A DNA stretch of 64,000 nt from Thereva unica (GCA_949987705.1 OX465281.1:158052393-158116392); one strand, 5' to 3'. Positions 1 to 11,349 are shown, counted from the first letter of the stretch. The notes: generated by a model not told the origin, from the letters alone. Program-made: numbers and translations.

Positions 1-1911
1 AAGTCACCATCAGGAACGTCAAAAATTCATTTGACAGTAAGTTGAGAAGTAAACTCTTTAATGCAACCTCTGGTAGCAAAAACTTCTGGTCCTTGGTAAG
101 TTCCATAAAGAAGAATTTCACTGCATCTACAACTCCTTCATTCATTCACGATAAGAAGGTGATAACAGACAGAAAAGCCAAGGCCGATTTATTAGCATCT
201 CCGTTTGCTTCAAATTCTTCCCTACCCGAAACTGTTGCGCTACCCCCAGTTCTCGAGCACAATGCTCACATAATGGACAAGGTTTTCTTCAGGACTCGCG
301 AGGTGTACAGGTGCCTCAAGGAGCTCGATGTCAACAAATCCACTGGACCCGATAATATACCCCCTATCGTCTTAAAACAATGCGCCTCACCTTTGGCTAA
401 ACCTCTCCGCAAACTTTTTGCCCTATCATACTCCTCCGGAGTTTACCCAGACTCTTGGAAACTTGCCCATGTTCAGCCAATTCCGAAAAAAGGTGAAGCC
501 AGCGACCCCTTAAACTACCGCCCAATAGCAATTACTTCTATTCTCTCCAAAACCATGGAGACGATAATCAACAAAAAGCTTATGGGATATGTAGAATCCA
601 ACCTACTCATAAAAGACAGACAATATGGCTTCCGCCAGAAAAGATCCACTGGCGATCTTTTAGTCTGTCTTACAGAACACCTCAGCCGTAGTCTGCATGG
701 ATCCGGCGAGTCTAGTCTGGTTGCTCTAGATATCTCCAAGGCTTTCGATAGAGTTTGGCACTCAGCCCTGTTAGCCAAACTCAAAGCTATTGGAGTCGAC
801 TCACTTCTACAGAAGTGGATCAAGAATTTCCTTTTCGGCCGTTCAATCAAAGTAGTATTGGATGGCGTCAAATCCGCATCTCACCCGATCTCTGCGGGGG
901 TCCCCCAGGGGTCAATCTTATCACCGGCCCTATTTCTCATCTTTATAAATGACCTTCTTTCAATCCCCTCCAACCCACTTCTCAGCTTCGCTGACGACGG
1001 TACTTTACGTTACTCGTACAGCTACGATACAAGACAGACTCATGCCAGATCCTGTCTTGATGATCGCGAACGTATGTCCAACTCTATTAATAACGACATT
1101 GTACTCATTCTAGAGTGGGGAAAGAAGAATCGTGTTGAATTCAACCCCGCCAAAACCAAGTACTGTCTTATCTCTAAAAAGAAGTTCAACACCCCTCCAC
1201 CCTTGAAAGTGAATGAAGTACAACTATTGGCCGAACCATCCTTACACATCTTAGGCGTGACATTAGCCAAAGACTTGCGATGGAATGACCACATATTCCA
1301 AATCGCCAAACAAGGATCTCAGTGCTTGGGATTTCTTAAGAGGTGTAAGTTCCTCCTCCAGCCATCGGCCCGTGCTGTTATTTATAAATCCTACATTCGG
1401 CCTCTTCTCGAATATAACTCCCTCGTTCGGGGCGGCGCTCCAATAACCACCTTGGCATGGTTAGATAAGGTCCAAAAAAAGGCCCTTAAATTAATTGATG
1501 ACGATACCGCTTGCTCCACCATCGACTGTTCCTCCGAGCTAAACGCTCTCCTGACTCCACGGCATTCTTATACCCGCAACACCAGATTAGCCCACTCGTC
1601 TCATTCCCTCCACCTGCAACTCCCCCTTTCACGCACTCAACAAGATATGAATTCGTTTGTTAATAGAACAACACGGCTGTGAAATAATCTCTCGCAGTCA
1701 GTATTTCCGAGCTCCTACAACATCCAAGAGTTCAAACGCAGGGTTCATCACCACCTTCTTCAACTCCCTCCCGTTCCTTTATAACCCCTCCAGCCCCTTC
1801 CCCGTACTAAGCTTACTGCTAGACATTGCACCATGACGTGACAAATGACATGACGGACTTGTAGTACAAAGGGTGATTCCTGAGCTTAGCACTGCCACAT
1901 AAAAAAAAAAA
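1..1911 (+). mobile_element. 3' part of a non-LTR retrotransposon (LINE)
   Basis: A plus-strand reverse transcriptase frame is followed by about 120 nt of 3' UTR and an A-run at 1901-1911. The 5' end lies outside the window. After the A-run the sequence changes abruptly to Penelope-like DNA. The clade is not certain; the RT and its tail resemble the Jockey/CR1/I group. Confidence 0.85.
42..1682 (+). pseudogene. LINE reverse transcriptase, C-terminal half of ORF2, premature stop
   Basis: The 546-residue frame is a LINE RT. It shows the N-terminal STGPDNIPP block, the NYRPIAITS block, motif A with LDISKAFDRVWH, the GVPQGSILSP block and an FADD catalytic box (SFADDGT). A thumb with LHILGV and a C-terminal SYIRPLLEYNS segment follow. 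The endonuclease is not present in the window. The frame stops at TGA 1680-1682, where this family normally has Trp in an RLWN motif. Downstream codons in the same frame (NNLSQS onward) remain family-like to about 1783, so I read the stop as a Trp-to-stop mutation. The first Met is unlikely to be the real start because the protein runs in from upstream. Confidence 0.85.
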
Positions 1912-1972
1912 CACTGAGTTTTTGAAACAAAGTTTGATTCCATTTATAAATTGATCGAAATTAAGATCCGTG
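1909..1972 (+). repeat. Inverted 64-bp Penelope-like fragment
   Basis: This stretch is an exact reverse complement of 12677-12740, which is the start of the GIY-YIG region of the minus-strand Penelope-like copy. Here it lies in plus orientation, directly before a minus-strand RT fragment, so the element switches orientation at 1972/1973. Confidence 0.85.
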
Positions 1973-2226
1973 AATTCATCAATCTCATCCCACCTATCAC
2001 GTATACATTCGATGACGAGTTCTTGGGGAATACTGGGGTATAATGCAATAACGTCGAAACTTGCAAGACAATAATTGTCTGGAACATGAAGGTAGGAAAC
2101 GTCATTAACTAAATCAAAAAAGTTCTTGATATTAAATTGATGTTTAGAAGTGACTTGAATTAGAACATTGTTAAGATACTTCGACAGTTTATAGATTGGG
2201 GTGTCAATTGTGGAAGTAATCTGACG

Positions 2227-2439
2227 TTAAGGAATATTTAATTTGGGTATTTTGGGGTTCATGTACATTCTCCCAATTTTTGGATTATGTACAATTAATT
2301 CAGGTTTATTTATGAGTTTGAGGTATTTTTTAATTTCTGAGTCTAATGAATTAATGGGGTTACGATGTAGTTTAACATATGTGTTGTCATTGCTAAGGAT
2401 CTCGCTGGCTTTACGTTCATAATCGTATTTATACATCAA
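2227..2439 (-). pseudogene. Penelope-like RT, fingers fragment
   Basis: A 70-residue frame has the pattern YDYERKASEILSNDNTYVKL followed by a short basic linker. This matches the segment after the ADKG motif of Penelope-type reverse transcriptases. Upstream codons read TKADKGS in another frame. Downstream, around 2050, the minus strand still encodes motif A in a different frame, so at least two frameshifts separate recognisable blocks. Confidence 0.65.
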
Positions 2440-2816
2440 AACGGTTTTTGAACCTTTATCAGCTTTTGTGACAATTAAAATATCTTTATGGTCATTGACG
2501 AATTTTGGTGATTTTGATCCATTCTAATAGTTCTATCTCGGGGTAAGATAATTTCTCTTTTTTTAATGATTTAAATCTAAAGTCTAAGTACATATTTGGA
2601 AATTTTTTGTTTAGTATTACATTTGTTAACAATGTTACTTTTGTCAATTGAAATGGAGAGGTTAGAATAAGTTTCTAAAATCAAACGCTTTATGTAGTTA
2701 ATATCATTAGATTTGAAGTTAAAATTGGGTCCTAATGATAGAATCACTAAGATTTTTTCATCGATCTGCAGGTCGGTTGAATTAATAATCCGATGGTGGT
2801 AATATTTCTTGAGAAT

Positions 2817-3281
2817 TTAACAAATACTATTATTAAGAGCGTGATGTTTTAAGCTAGTTAATTTTTTGTCGATAATTATTCTGTTTTTCTTCAAGGTATC
2901 ATGGTATAACTTATTACTATTGTAGACAATGAAGTAATATATGTCAATTGGTAAATGATCCATGAATTCATTAATTAATTGCAATTTAATGTTATTCTTA
3001 TGTTTTAAGTTAGCAAAGGTGTCGTCAATTTCTAAATTTAATAATTTATATTGAAAAATTCGTATGTTATGTTTAAATTTATTATTATTACGGTTGGATT
3101 GGTTTTGATGATTGGCTCTATATGAATTATTGATGAAGTTGGGAATGAGGTTATATTTTTTGCACATGGTCAAGAAATATAATCGATTTTCATTAATGTT
3201 GTTATAATACCTGTAGATGGATTTAGTAATTTGGATGCCAAATTGAATTTTCATTTCTTTCAGAAAACCTTGATGCGTCAT
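2817..3281 (-). pseudogene. Penelope-like protein, N-terminal segment
   Basis: A 154-residue Lys/Asn-rich frame lies directly upstream of the RT remnants. Penelope proteins begin with such a poorly conserved segment before the LGP block. The frame stops at 2817, and downstream pieces (LGP block, fingers) lie in other frames, so the gene is broken by small indels. Family assignment rests on the context and on the downstream RT, not on this segment alone. Confidence 0.55.
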
Positions 3282-3460
3282 TGTAATTGTTCATTTGGTA
3301 AGCACATTAATTAAGCAGGAGATGTTAGCTCTACTCCATAAATGAATTTTAGGTTAGGTAGGATCCAAAAATAGTCAATCGTCATTAAAAGCACTTGCTG
3401 AGCCTTAGGAATCCTTCTTTTTTATTACTTTTTAATTACATTTATTTGTACATGAATCAA

Positions 3461-3503
3461 ATAGGACGTTTCGACATTTTTTTACTTTATGTCATCATCA
3501 GCT
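3461..3503 (-). ncRNA. Hammerhead-ribozyme-like motif of the Penelope 5' region
   Basis: On the minus strand the core CTGATGA (3501-3495) is followed by a 5-bp stem, GACAT pairing with ATGTC across an A/T-rich loop, and then by GAAAC (3472-3468). This is the order of the two conserved hammerhead strands on either side of stem II. Penelope-like elements are known to carry hammerhead motifs in their pLTR. I could not confirm stems I and III or a clear cleavage triplet, so activity is uncertain. Confidence 0.55.
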
Positions 3504-3569
3504 AAAAACTGTATACATTTTATTATTAATTGTATCAAAAATATGAAGCTAAGAATAATAGAAGCTTAC

Positions 3570-3950
3570 TGATGAACTCTGGGTGAGTAGTGGATGTTTA
3601 GTAGGACGTGTTAAAGACCGCACAACTTTAACAATTTGGATAGCGGTTTTATGAGTGAAAATATACTTTACTTGAGTTAATTCTTTATTTTCTTTTACTG
3701 TTCTATAAGAATCAGTTAGTAAGACTACGATTGAGGTACATTGCATTTGGGCTTATATATTAATTGCTTGACCTACTTAATTAACATATTTTTAATTATA
3801 TTATTACCTAATATCTTCATTGTTCTAGATTGCTTGTAATACTTGAAGTAATGTAGGTTGTTGGATATTACTTCATTAATGTTGGATATTACTTCATTAA
3901 TTTATTTAGGTTAAATTTGTTAAATTATGTTTTTGTGATGTGCTTGCACA
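3570..3950 (-). repeat. 3' LTR of the BEL/Pao provirus
   Basis: Read on the minus strand it begins TGTGCAAGCACATC and ends TTCATCA, the usual TG...CA. It contains an internal 21-bp tandem duplication near 3857-3900, also present in the partner LTR. Differences from the 5' LTR are single bases near 3599 and 3750 and two near 3914-3920. Confidence 0.9.
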
Positions 3951-4919
3951 TTCTCCCCCCTCGGCCTTGAGTGTTGGGCTATAGGATGCGTTGGCTGGCC
4001 TCAACACAAATAAATCATCGGGTTGTTGCGCAGTTGTTGGGTTTGTTTTGCTACATTGTTTACTCTTAATGATGTATCCAACAATTACTAGGATAAGTGT
4101 TATTGTGATTGAGCCCGCTGCTGTTGTAACATGATGTCGGAAGAGTGTCCTGGTGCCTTGTGCTAATTCTTCTTGAAGTAATTCCTGTTGTCTGATTTGC
4201 CCTATCAGTTGCTCATGAGGTCTTAGTACTGATTCAGGTTCTAATCTTAGACTGTGTAGCTGGTGACGGTATTCTGTCAGGTTAAACATCATGGGTTTAT
4301 TGAATGCTGATTTTACGTTGATGTCCTTTGTGATCTCTGATGTTAGTGTGTTTCTTCTGGTTTGTATAATGCAGCCTTGCTCGATTTGGATGATCGCCAC
4401 ATCTTCTAATCTAAGTTCCATGCGCTTGCCCTTACATCTTATCGCTGCAATAGTGGGCTTGCTTGCTATTACCAACCATGTATTTCGCATGTGCAAATGC
4501 TTCCAGATGACATCAGGGGCGTTCAACTTCGTCATTGTACATGGGTATGGATCTTGAAGTTGGTAGATTTCATCTATGATGCAGGTTGGGTTCGTGTCAA
4601 TGTGGCTTACAACTGTTGGAGTGCACAATATTCCCTCTGCTTCTTGTGGTGTACATGTGGTGAATTCTCTTTTAGTCATCTCAAAGTAGGTTTGATCATT
4701 ATAGTTTACCGCTAGTATAGGATTTGTTATTAATGGTAGTATATACGTGCTGCTATTTGTACGTTGCGGAATTGGCGTTATTTGTAGCAGTGTATATTTA
4801 TTTACTTCAATGATGTATAAGAAACCAAAGATATGAATGCCAGTCTCATCTACTGCTACTTCAATTGGTTTGTGTGATTTGTGTGTGATTCCAAGACTTG
4901 ATGGTACATAATTGTGCAA
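3906..4919 (-). pseudogene. Env-like protein, C-terminal part with transmembrane anchor
   Basis: The 337-residue frame is the C-terminal part of an insect retroelement envelope protein related to the baculovirus F type. It has several Cys pairs, a predicted helix (about residues 215-255) and a membrane segment near residues 270-288 (ITITLILVIVGYII) followed by a basic cytoplasmic tail. Compared with the env of the second provirus in this window it lacks the furin-type site, fusion peptide and first heptad region, so a central block of roughly 200 residues has been lost. The frame runs about 45 nt into the 3' LTR. Its N-terminal part is in another frame just upstream. Confidence 0.75.
3951..3969 (-). 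other. Polypurine tract of the BEL/Pao provirus
   Basis: On the minus strand a GAGGGGGGAGAA run lies directly before the 3' LTR, as expected for plus-strand DNA priming. Confidence 0.75.
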
Positions 4920-5934
4920 TGTCTGATGTGATGTTTAAAGGATACTGAAGTTCAATACGAAGAGTTCCCCTCTGCACAAATGTTTCTCCTATATGTTCTA
5001 CATACAGTCCGGGTTTAGGGTGACTAATATTATAGGCTGCCAACGTTTGTTTGCACATCGTTACTAAGAATAGGACTGCAAATGCCATTGTTTTCCACCT
5101 TTTGCAAGAATATTGTTTGTGAATTCGAATTGATGCTCTATTCTTGCACCGTATCGATGATTGATGGCTCCTTGGGTTTTCTTTTATAATGTTCGTTTCT
5201 CTTCTTATTGTTGACTTCATTTCTTCGTAAGTTTCTTTGGCTAGTCGCTGTTTTTGTAATGGCACTAAGTTGTCATATCCTGTTACTGGTCGAATTCGGA
5301 TACTGCTGCTTCGTGATTTGTGAGCAATCTGGGCTTCTTTAATTTCTTGAAGGTATCTTCTCTTTATCAGCTCAGGAGTCGTGTAAGTATCAGGAAGTTC
5401 AAATTTTCTTTTTCTAGAAGATATTTGCGAGACTTGTAAAGTATTTGCCTTTGTTTGGCTCGTGCATTTAATAGGCTTAGCTTCTTGGTTATAGGAAGAG
5501 GTGTTATATTTGTCATTCTGGATTGATTGCCGGGTTGATGCTACAGCTACTGTCACTGTTTCGATTGGTTTGCTTTGTTCTGAGGTCTTCTCCTCATCTT
5601 CTGATGGTAGGATACATATTTTTGTGATAGGGCGTTTTAGTATAGTATTTCCCTTTGTGCGTAGGCTGACTACTCTAACTAGTCCATCAGATCCTTTGTG
5701 TGTTGCCCGTGCTAGAAGCCATTTAGCAGCAGGTAAATTTTCGTTTTTAATTATGACCATTTGACCTATCTTCACGTTCTCTTGTTTTATTTGCCATTTT
5801 GGGCGTTGTTGTAATCTGTGAAGATATTCTGTTGACCAGGATTTCCACACATCTTCCTTTAGTTTCTCAACCAGCTTCCATCTTGTAGTGCAATTTGTTT
5901 GGTCTAGTTTCTCTGAGCTTGGAGGACATATCAT
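4861..5934 (-). pseudogene. Integrase C-terminal domain joined to the env signal-peptide region
   Basis: The 357-residue frame starts inside the integrase. Residues about 30-115 (WSTEYLHRLQQRPKW then GDGLVR-like and RPITKICILP blocks) are the C-terminal domain found in BEL/Pao integrases. After a Ser/Lys/Arg-rich linker, MAFAVLFLVTMC near residue 283 looks like a signal peptide, followed by PGLYVEHIGE, which resembles the N-terminus of F-type envelope proteins. The frame ends at 4861 in nonsense because of a frameshift and deletion near 4925. The pol-to-env read-through suggests env was normally expressed from a spliced message or by reinitiation. Confidence 0.7.
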
Positions 5935-6038
5935 TAAAAAATGACCAGGAGTGATTGCATCTAGATCCTGTGGATCATTTGTTAATTGATAGAGTGGTCT
6001 TGAATTCAGACAAGCTTCTATTTGGTATAGAAGTGTTA

Positions 6039-9023
6039 TTAATTCTTCAAATTACCGAAGTGTGGCGCTGCGGGGGGGTTAAAATGCCACTGTGTTCCGT
6101 CAGATGCTAATAAGGCTGCTATTTCTGGTTCGTTCACCTTCAGGGCCATCTTAAGATCTCTATCTAACACCTTTTTGGCACCGACGAAGTTTGTTCCACA
6201 GTCACTGAATAAATGTTGACATTGACCGCGTCTTGCGATGAATCTCTTAAATGAAGCAATGAACGCTGTTGTTGTCAAATCACTGACTGCTTCTATATAG
6301 ATTGCCTTTGTTCCAAGGCAGACGAATACCGCAATGTATCCTTTGTAGCATTTATTGCCTCTACCCTTTGACATTCTGATGGATATGGGTCCAGCGTAGT
6401 CCACACCTGTATGGGAAAATGGTTTGGATGGTGTTATTCTTGCTGCTGGCAGGTCTCCCATCATCTGTTTAGCAGTTTCTGCTCGGTAACGCACACATAC
6501 AATACATTTATGGATAATCTCGCGTATTGTGTTTCGAGGATTTATTATCCAGTATTTTCTTCGGATGTAAGCTAACGTCCCTTGATTTCCAGCATGTAGA
6601 GTTTTTAGATGAGCTTCTTTAGTTATAAGAGTTGTTAATGCACCTTTATGCGGAAGGATTATTGGATGCTTTTCATTGTAGCTTAAAGACGAATGTGCCA
6701 AACGACCACGTACTCGTAATATGTTATCTTGGTCTATAAACGGCGACAACGACTTTAGTTTACTGTTTGAGGCGATGCTCTTGTTTTGTTGTAGTCTGGT
6801 TTTCTCTTCAGCGAAGGAAAGTGATTGTTCTAGGCGGATTATACAGTTTAGTGCCTCATCCAACTCCAGAACTGATAGGTAAGGTGACGTATTTTTACTT
6901 AACGGTGTTTTACAGTTGTGAATGAATCGTCGACAGAAGGCAGTGACTCGTGTTAGTTTTCTTAGGGAAGAGAATCTTTCAATTATTTCCCTATCTGGTA
7001 TATCAACCCTTGCGGTTAGTATGGCAAGAGCTGGGTCTGATTCTATTGCAGCGGAATGTACAATTGGTGTGGAAGGCCATTTTTCCTTTGGATACTTTAA
7101 CCACTCTGGACCTGTCCACCATAAGTAATGGTCACTTAATTTTGCAAGTGATAATCCCCGGGAAGCACAATCTGCAGGGTTTTCCTCTGTTTTAATGTAG
7201 TGCCATTGTTCTGCTATGGTGGTCTCTTGTATTCTGGAAATACGACTTGCGACGAATCTTTCCTTCCGTTCCGGACTGGTCTTGATCCATGATAATGCAA
7301 TTGTTGAATCTGACCATAAATATATGGGGATTTCTTGAATTTTCAATGATTTGATGGTTCTTTCGATTAGGTTTGCTAATAGCACCGCTGCACATAACTC
7401 TAGACGAGGTATGGTTAGCTTGCCTTTCAAAGGAGCCACCTTGGACCTTGCTGTGAGTAGCTTTATTATTGTTTCGCCTGATCGTGTTACAATTTTGCTG
7501 TACACTACAGCTGCGTATGCTTTTTCTGAGGCATCGCAGAAGCCATGGATCTCCATAAGTTTGTTGTCCGGTTCATAATGGTTCCATCTTGGTATTTGTA
7601 TTTTCTCAAGCTCGTGTAGTTCAGCTGCGTATGCCTTCCATTCATGAGTTAGTTTTGATGGTAGTACTTCGTCCCATTTCACGCCAGCTGCCCAAAGATC
7701 TTGAAGAAAGATTTTTGCTCTTAAAGTCACTGGAGTTAACCATCTTAATGGGTCGAAAATTTTAGCGGTACTGGAGAGTATGGTTCTTTTTGTCGGTTGT
7801 TCATCTACCTTACGATTATGTACCTTGAATTGGAATGTATCCTTTTTTGGATTCCAATGGATTCCCAAAGTTTTTATGGTATCCTCTCCTCCCAATTCCA
7901 AAATATTCTGCTCTCTCTGTTCTTCAGGAATTTCTTGGATGAGTTGACGTTTGTTGCTGGTCCATTTCCTAAGATTAAATCCTCCAGAGGCCAGCAAATT
8001 GATTAATTCCTGATGAAGTTTGATAGCCGTTTCTCGCGAATGTGCTCCAGTCAGTAGATCATCTACATAGAAGTCATTCAATGCAGCAGTGGTTGCTAAT
8101 GGGTAATTGCTGGCTTCATCATTTGCTAGTTGTTGGAGAGTACGTATTGCGAGATATGGAGCTGAGGTTGTTCCGTATGTTACTGTGGTTAATTTGTACT
8201 CCTTAATGGGTTCCGTTGTTGAGAATCTCCACAAAATTCGCTGATAATCTTGATCCTTGGATGATACTCGTATTTGGCGGTACATCTTTTCAACATCTGC
8301 CGTGTACACGCAGCGATATTTACACCATCGCAGAAGTATTTGCGATAAATCTTGTTGGAGACGAGGACCAGATAGCATTTGCTCATTCAAGGAGGTTCCA
8401 GATGATGTTTTCATCGATGCATCAAAAACGACGCGTAGTTTTGTTGTGGTGCTATCGTTTTTAAACACTGCATGATGAGGGATATAATAATGTTGTCCTT
8501 TCGGTGATTCAGTGGAATTTGCTAATATCATGTGTCCTAAGTCAACGTATTCTCTCATGAATTTTTTGTAGCCCTCTTCTAAGGCCTTATTAGAAGAGAA
8601 TTTTCCTTCTAAGTGTAGGAGACGAGCTAGTGCCCGTCTTCGTGATTCTCCAAGCTTTTCCATGGGTTTCTTGAAGGGGATTGAAACGGTATATGTTCCG
8701 TCCTTGTTGCGAATATGTGTTTCTTCGTACTGGCGTTCGCATTCTTGATCTGCGATGGATAAGTGGGTATCGTTACTTGGAATATCCTCTATTTCCCAAA
8801 ATCTTTTGAGCTGGTCATTAATATCCACTTCTGTGATCATGCTCACTAGTTTAGTTCCTTGACGGGAGGTGGATGTTTGTCCTGAAAGAATCCAGCCAAG
8901 TTCTGTATTTTGGGCCAATAGTTTTGCTGCCTTTCTGATATTATTAAGCAGAATTGTAGGAAGGATGTCGGCTCCTATGATAATGTCTATTGGTCCGGGT
9001 TTGTTATAGGTCGGATCGGCCAA
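6039..9023 (-). pseudogene. pol: BEL/Pao pol: RT, RNase H and integrase core
   Basis: A 994-residue frame begins after the protease with IIIGADILP. RT motif A is YTADVEKMYRQI and the catalytic box is YVDD in LNDFYVDDLLTG. The RNase H begins at GFCDASEKAYAAVVY and has LWSDSTIALSWI. The integrase zinc region has HAGNQGTLAYIRRKYW and CIVC, then DYAGPI and SDCGTNF carry the two catalytic Asp. The frame breaks at PHFGNLKN, exactly where the third catalytic residue (Glu of the usual LWE motif) should follow. A short deletion there removes the Glu and shifts the frame before EACLNSRP resumes near 6000. The product cannot be a complete integrase. Confidence 0.88.
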
Positions 9024-9045
9024 TAGTATGTCCTTCCATGGTAAG

Positions 9046-9420
9046 CTATGAGATATGTATGTCCGTGCTCGGAAGTAGTTTTGTTAGTTTTGGTAAGATA
9101 AGCACGTCCACGTCCATTTGAAAGCTTGAAGGAAATCTCGGTATTATTTTTATTGTTGCTTTCCCTACAATGCTTCCTGGTTTTATTTCTCCTATAGGTA
9201 CCTGATACCTCGGCACACGCTTTGGTTCTTGGTATGCCAAGGCTCTGCACAGTTTGTTCTGTTATGAATGATGCTTGCGAACCAGAATCAATCAATATTC
9301 GTAGTAGCTCTTCCTTACCATTGCTGCCGAAGGTCTTGATTAGTGCAGTAGCCAATAAAACTTGTTGATTTTGCGCTGCGTAGTTGGTGAGGACTTCCTT
9401 GCCTTTCCCTATCTTTGTGG
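9046..9420 (-). pseudogene. BEL/Pao aspartic protease region, frameshifted
   Basis: On the minus strand LRILIDSGSQASFI gives the DSG active-site motif of BEL/Pao proteases. The rest of the domain is split over two more frames: a break near 9210 (KACAEV to VPRYQVPIG) and another near 9045 before LADPTYNK. Upstream, in frame with the active site, lie the zinc-knuckle residues of gag-pol. Confidence 0.8.
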
Positions 9421-10470
9421 TAGACGGTTGATTACCTTTCCTCAGTTTTTCATCGTGAAGTAAGGTGTGATGCTTTTTCTTGCAGATACTGCATTTAAAG
9501 CGGCTGTGACATACTTCCTTAATGTCGTGACTTAGGCAGTTCAGGCATAGTTTTTTACTTGTAATCGTTTCTAAACGTTTTTGAACTGACAGTGATCTAA
9601 ATTTATCGCAGGAGTATAATAAATGTCCTTTGTTACATAGGTGACATCGTTGATCAAGTGATGGAGTTATATTCCGTAATTCGTGGAATTTAGTTGGTTT
9701 TTGACTTGTCTGCTTTCAACTCCTGTTTTCATTCTGCAGATCTCCCAAATTTTCTAGTGCGTTGAATCTTGTTTCTAAGAAATTAAATAATACTTCGAAA
9801 GTTGGTATTTTCTTTGGTTTTAGTAGCGTAATCTCAAAGAACCTTAATGTCTCTACATCAACCTTACGTAGTATTATTGGAGTGACTAATGCGGCCCAAG
9901 AGCTAGTGTCCACACCTAGGTTATTAATAGCTCTTAGGGACTCCTTCAGAGTGTCATGTATATGTTTTATTCCAGAAGCTGATTCTGCCTTCAGCGTTGG
10001 GAGATCAAGCAACCTGTTTACTTGAGTTGTCAATTAGCATTTCCCACGCGTCATCGTAATTTTCTTCGGAAATGTCCAAATGGCTTATAAGGTTCATTGC
10101 TTCTCCCGCTACATTAGTTTTAAGGTATTGCAGTTTTTCTACTCTTGATAATTTGTTGTTCTCATGGATTAGTTTGGAGTATACGTTAAAAAAGCTTCTC
10201 CAAAAAGTCCCGTCGAATACGGGAACAGTTAATCTCGGTAAACGCATCTCCTTTTGTAGAGGCATATTATCCGCAACTTCTTTTTTGTTTTGCAAGCTTA
10301 TTATGATACCATAATAAGTTTGCTTTATTTCCTCGCATAGATGGGTCAATTTTGTCATGAGTGGTCATCTGTGTAAAGCTGCGTTTCTTCAAACAATTGC
10401 TGCAAGCTTCTAAAGTTCTCCGAAAGCTCTTGAGTGTAGAATTCGATCGCACCTTTGGATATTACTTCCT
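9420..10470 (-). pseudogene. gag: BEL/Pao gag, C-terminal two-thirds with zinc knuckles
   Basis: Three overlapping frames (10452-10267, 10358-10005, 10033-9716) encode a capsid-like protein. Its RLPRLTVPVFDGTFWRSFFN block is typical of BEL/Pao and related gag proteins, and AWEMLIDNS and FNFLETRF follow. Between 9700 and 9430 the minus strand encodes Cys/His clusters of the CxxC...H...C type. Small indels near 10350, 10020 and 9710 separate the frames. Upstream the gene is interrupted by the MITE at 10475-10923. Confidence 0.75.
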
Positions 10471-10474
10471 CTAA

Positions 10475-10923
10475 TACTACGTTTATAAGCGGAGTTTCAC
10501 TCCTGGATCTTCAATCTAAAGTAAAACTCCCGATGCGTTTATAAGCAATGGGAGTGTAAATCCAAAATACTTTCTGGTTTGAGATGACAGCTCCAAGCTC
10601 AAATTCAAAATCATAGCAAAGACAAATATAAACCCAATGTTTAATTTAATGTATTTAAAAATATCAATAAACAAAGAAAAAAATCTATTGTTGCAAAATA
10701 AAACACCCAGCTTCTTCTTTACAAAGTTTTCCCCCTTTGGAAAAAATTCTCACTCCCAGTCAGCGTTTATAAGCACAACATAAACCGGGATCGAAGTTCC
10801 ACTCCAGCTTTTTCTTCGGGAGCGAAAGTCCAAGTTCTGGATTTTCACTCCTGGTTTATAAGCGGTGTTTCACTCCGGATCGAAACTTCCATCCGGAGGG
10901 AAACTCCGCTTGTAAACGTAGTA
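10475..10923. mobile_element. Harbinger-like MITE inserted in gag
   Basis: Terminal inverted repeats of about 30 bp begin TACTACGTTTATAAGCGGAG on the left, with a near-identical inverse on the right. TAA flanks both sides (10472-10474 and 10924-10926). Removing the element plus one TAA makes gag continue in frame, which fixes the boundaries. The motif GTTTATAAGC recurs inside (about 10538, 10764, 10852), giving layered subterminal repeats. There is no coding capacity. Confidence 0.85.
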
Positions 10924-10926
10924 TAA

Positions 10927-11349
10927 GTTGATGGAAGTTAATTGTTGCTTGAATGCTTCCATTCTCAGCGACAATTTTTTTTGGCGTATTTCATTTTCGT
11001 TTGACAATAATTGTTTCGATGAGCTGCCTTCACCTGCTTGGTCAGCATTCGTTAATGATGCAACATATACCATAGTGTATGTATACAGCAAATTTCGTGC
11101 TTGTTCCACAACGGCGACGACTTGCTGATAATAATTACTTTGATGATATTTATGGGTTGGCTCGTTGTATTTTAAAATTTCCTCATTACAGTGGTCAAAA
11201 TCTGCCCATAATTCATCCAATTCTTTATATCTTCTCTGAATTGTATTTGGAACTCGTCTATCCTTAGGTTCTTTTTTGATGAGGTCCAAAAGATGGATAA
11301 TGGTTTTACCCGTTGCAGCTTGTTGGGTGGTTAATTTATCCAAGTCCAT
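10927..11349 (-). pseudogene. gag: BEL/Pao gag, N-terminal part
   Basis: A minus-strand frame opens with MDLDKL at 11349, about 400 nt inside the 5' LTR. It is Lys/Glu-rich and helical, with RRYKELDELWADFD and LLYTYTMVY. This is the position and style of BEL/Pao gag N-termini. After residue ~140 the frame enters the MITE. The Met chosen is the first in the frame after the LTR leader. Confidence 0.7.

Larger units (their letters stand above)
1973..3569 (-). mobile_element. Penelope-like element, 5' region plus N-terminal half of RT
   Basis: Read on the minus strand this holds a 5' UTR with a hammerhead-like motif, an N-terminal coding segment (3281-2817), the LSLGP hallmark near 2725, and the RT fingers (2439-2227). 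An RT motif A of the type SFDVIALYPSIP lies near 2050. The catalytic YxDD half is missing because the copy ends at 1973, where an inverted fragment begins. Upstream it is cut by the BEL provirus at 3570, and the matching pLTR part resumes at 12138. Confidence 0.75.

Noticed and set aside
7192..8475. Several 60-80-codon frames overlapping BEL pol
   Set aside because: They are alternative-frame shadows of the long pol frame with no independent features.
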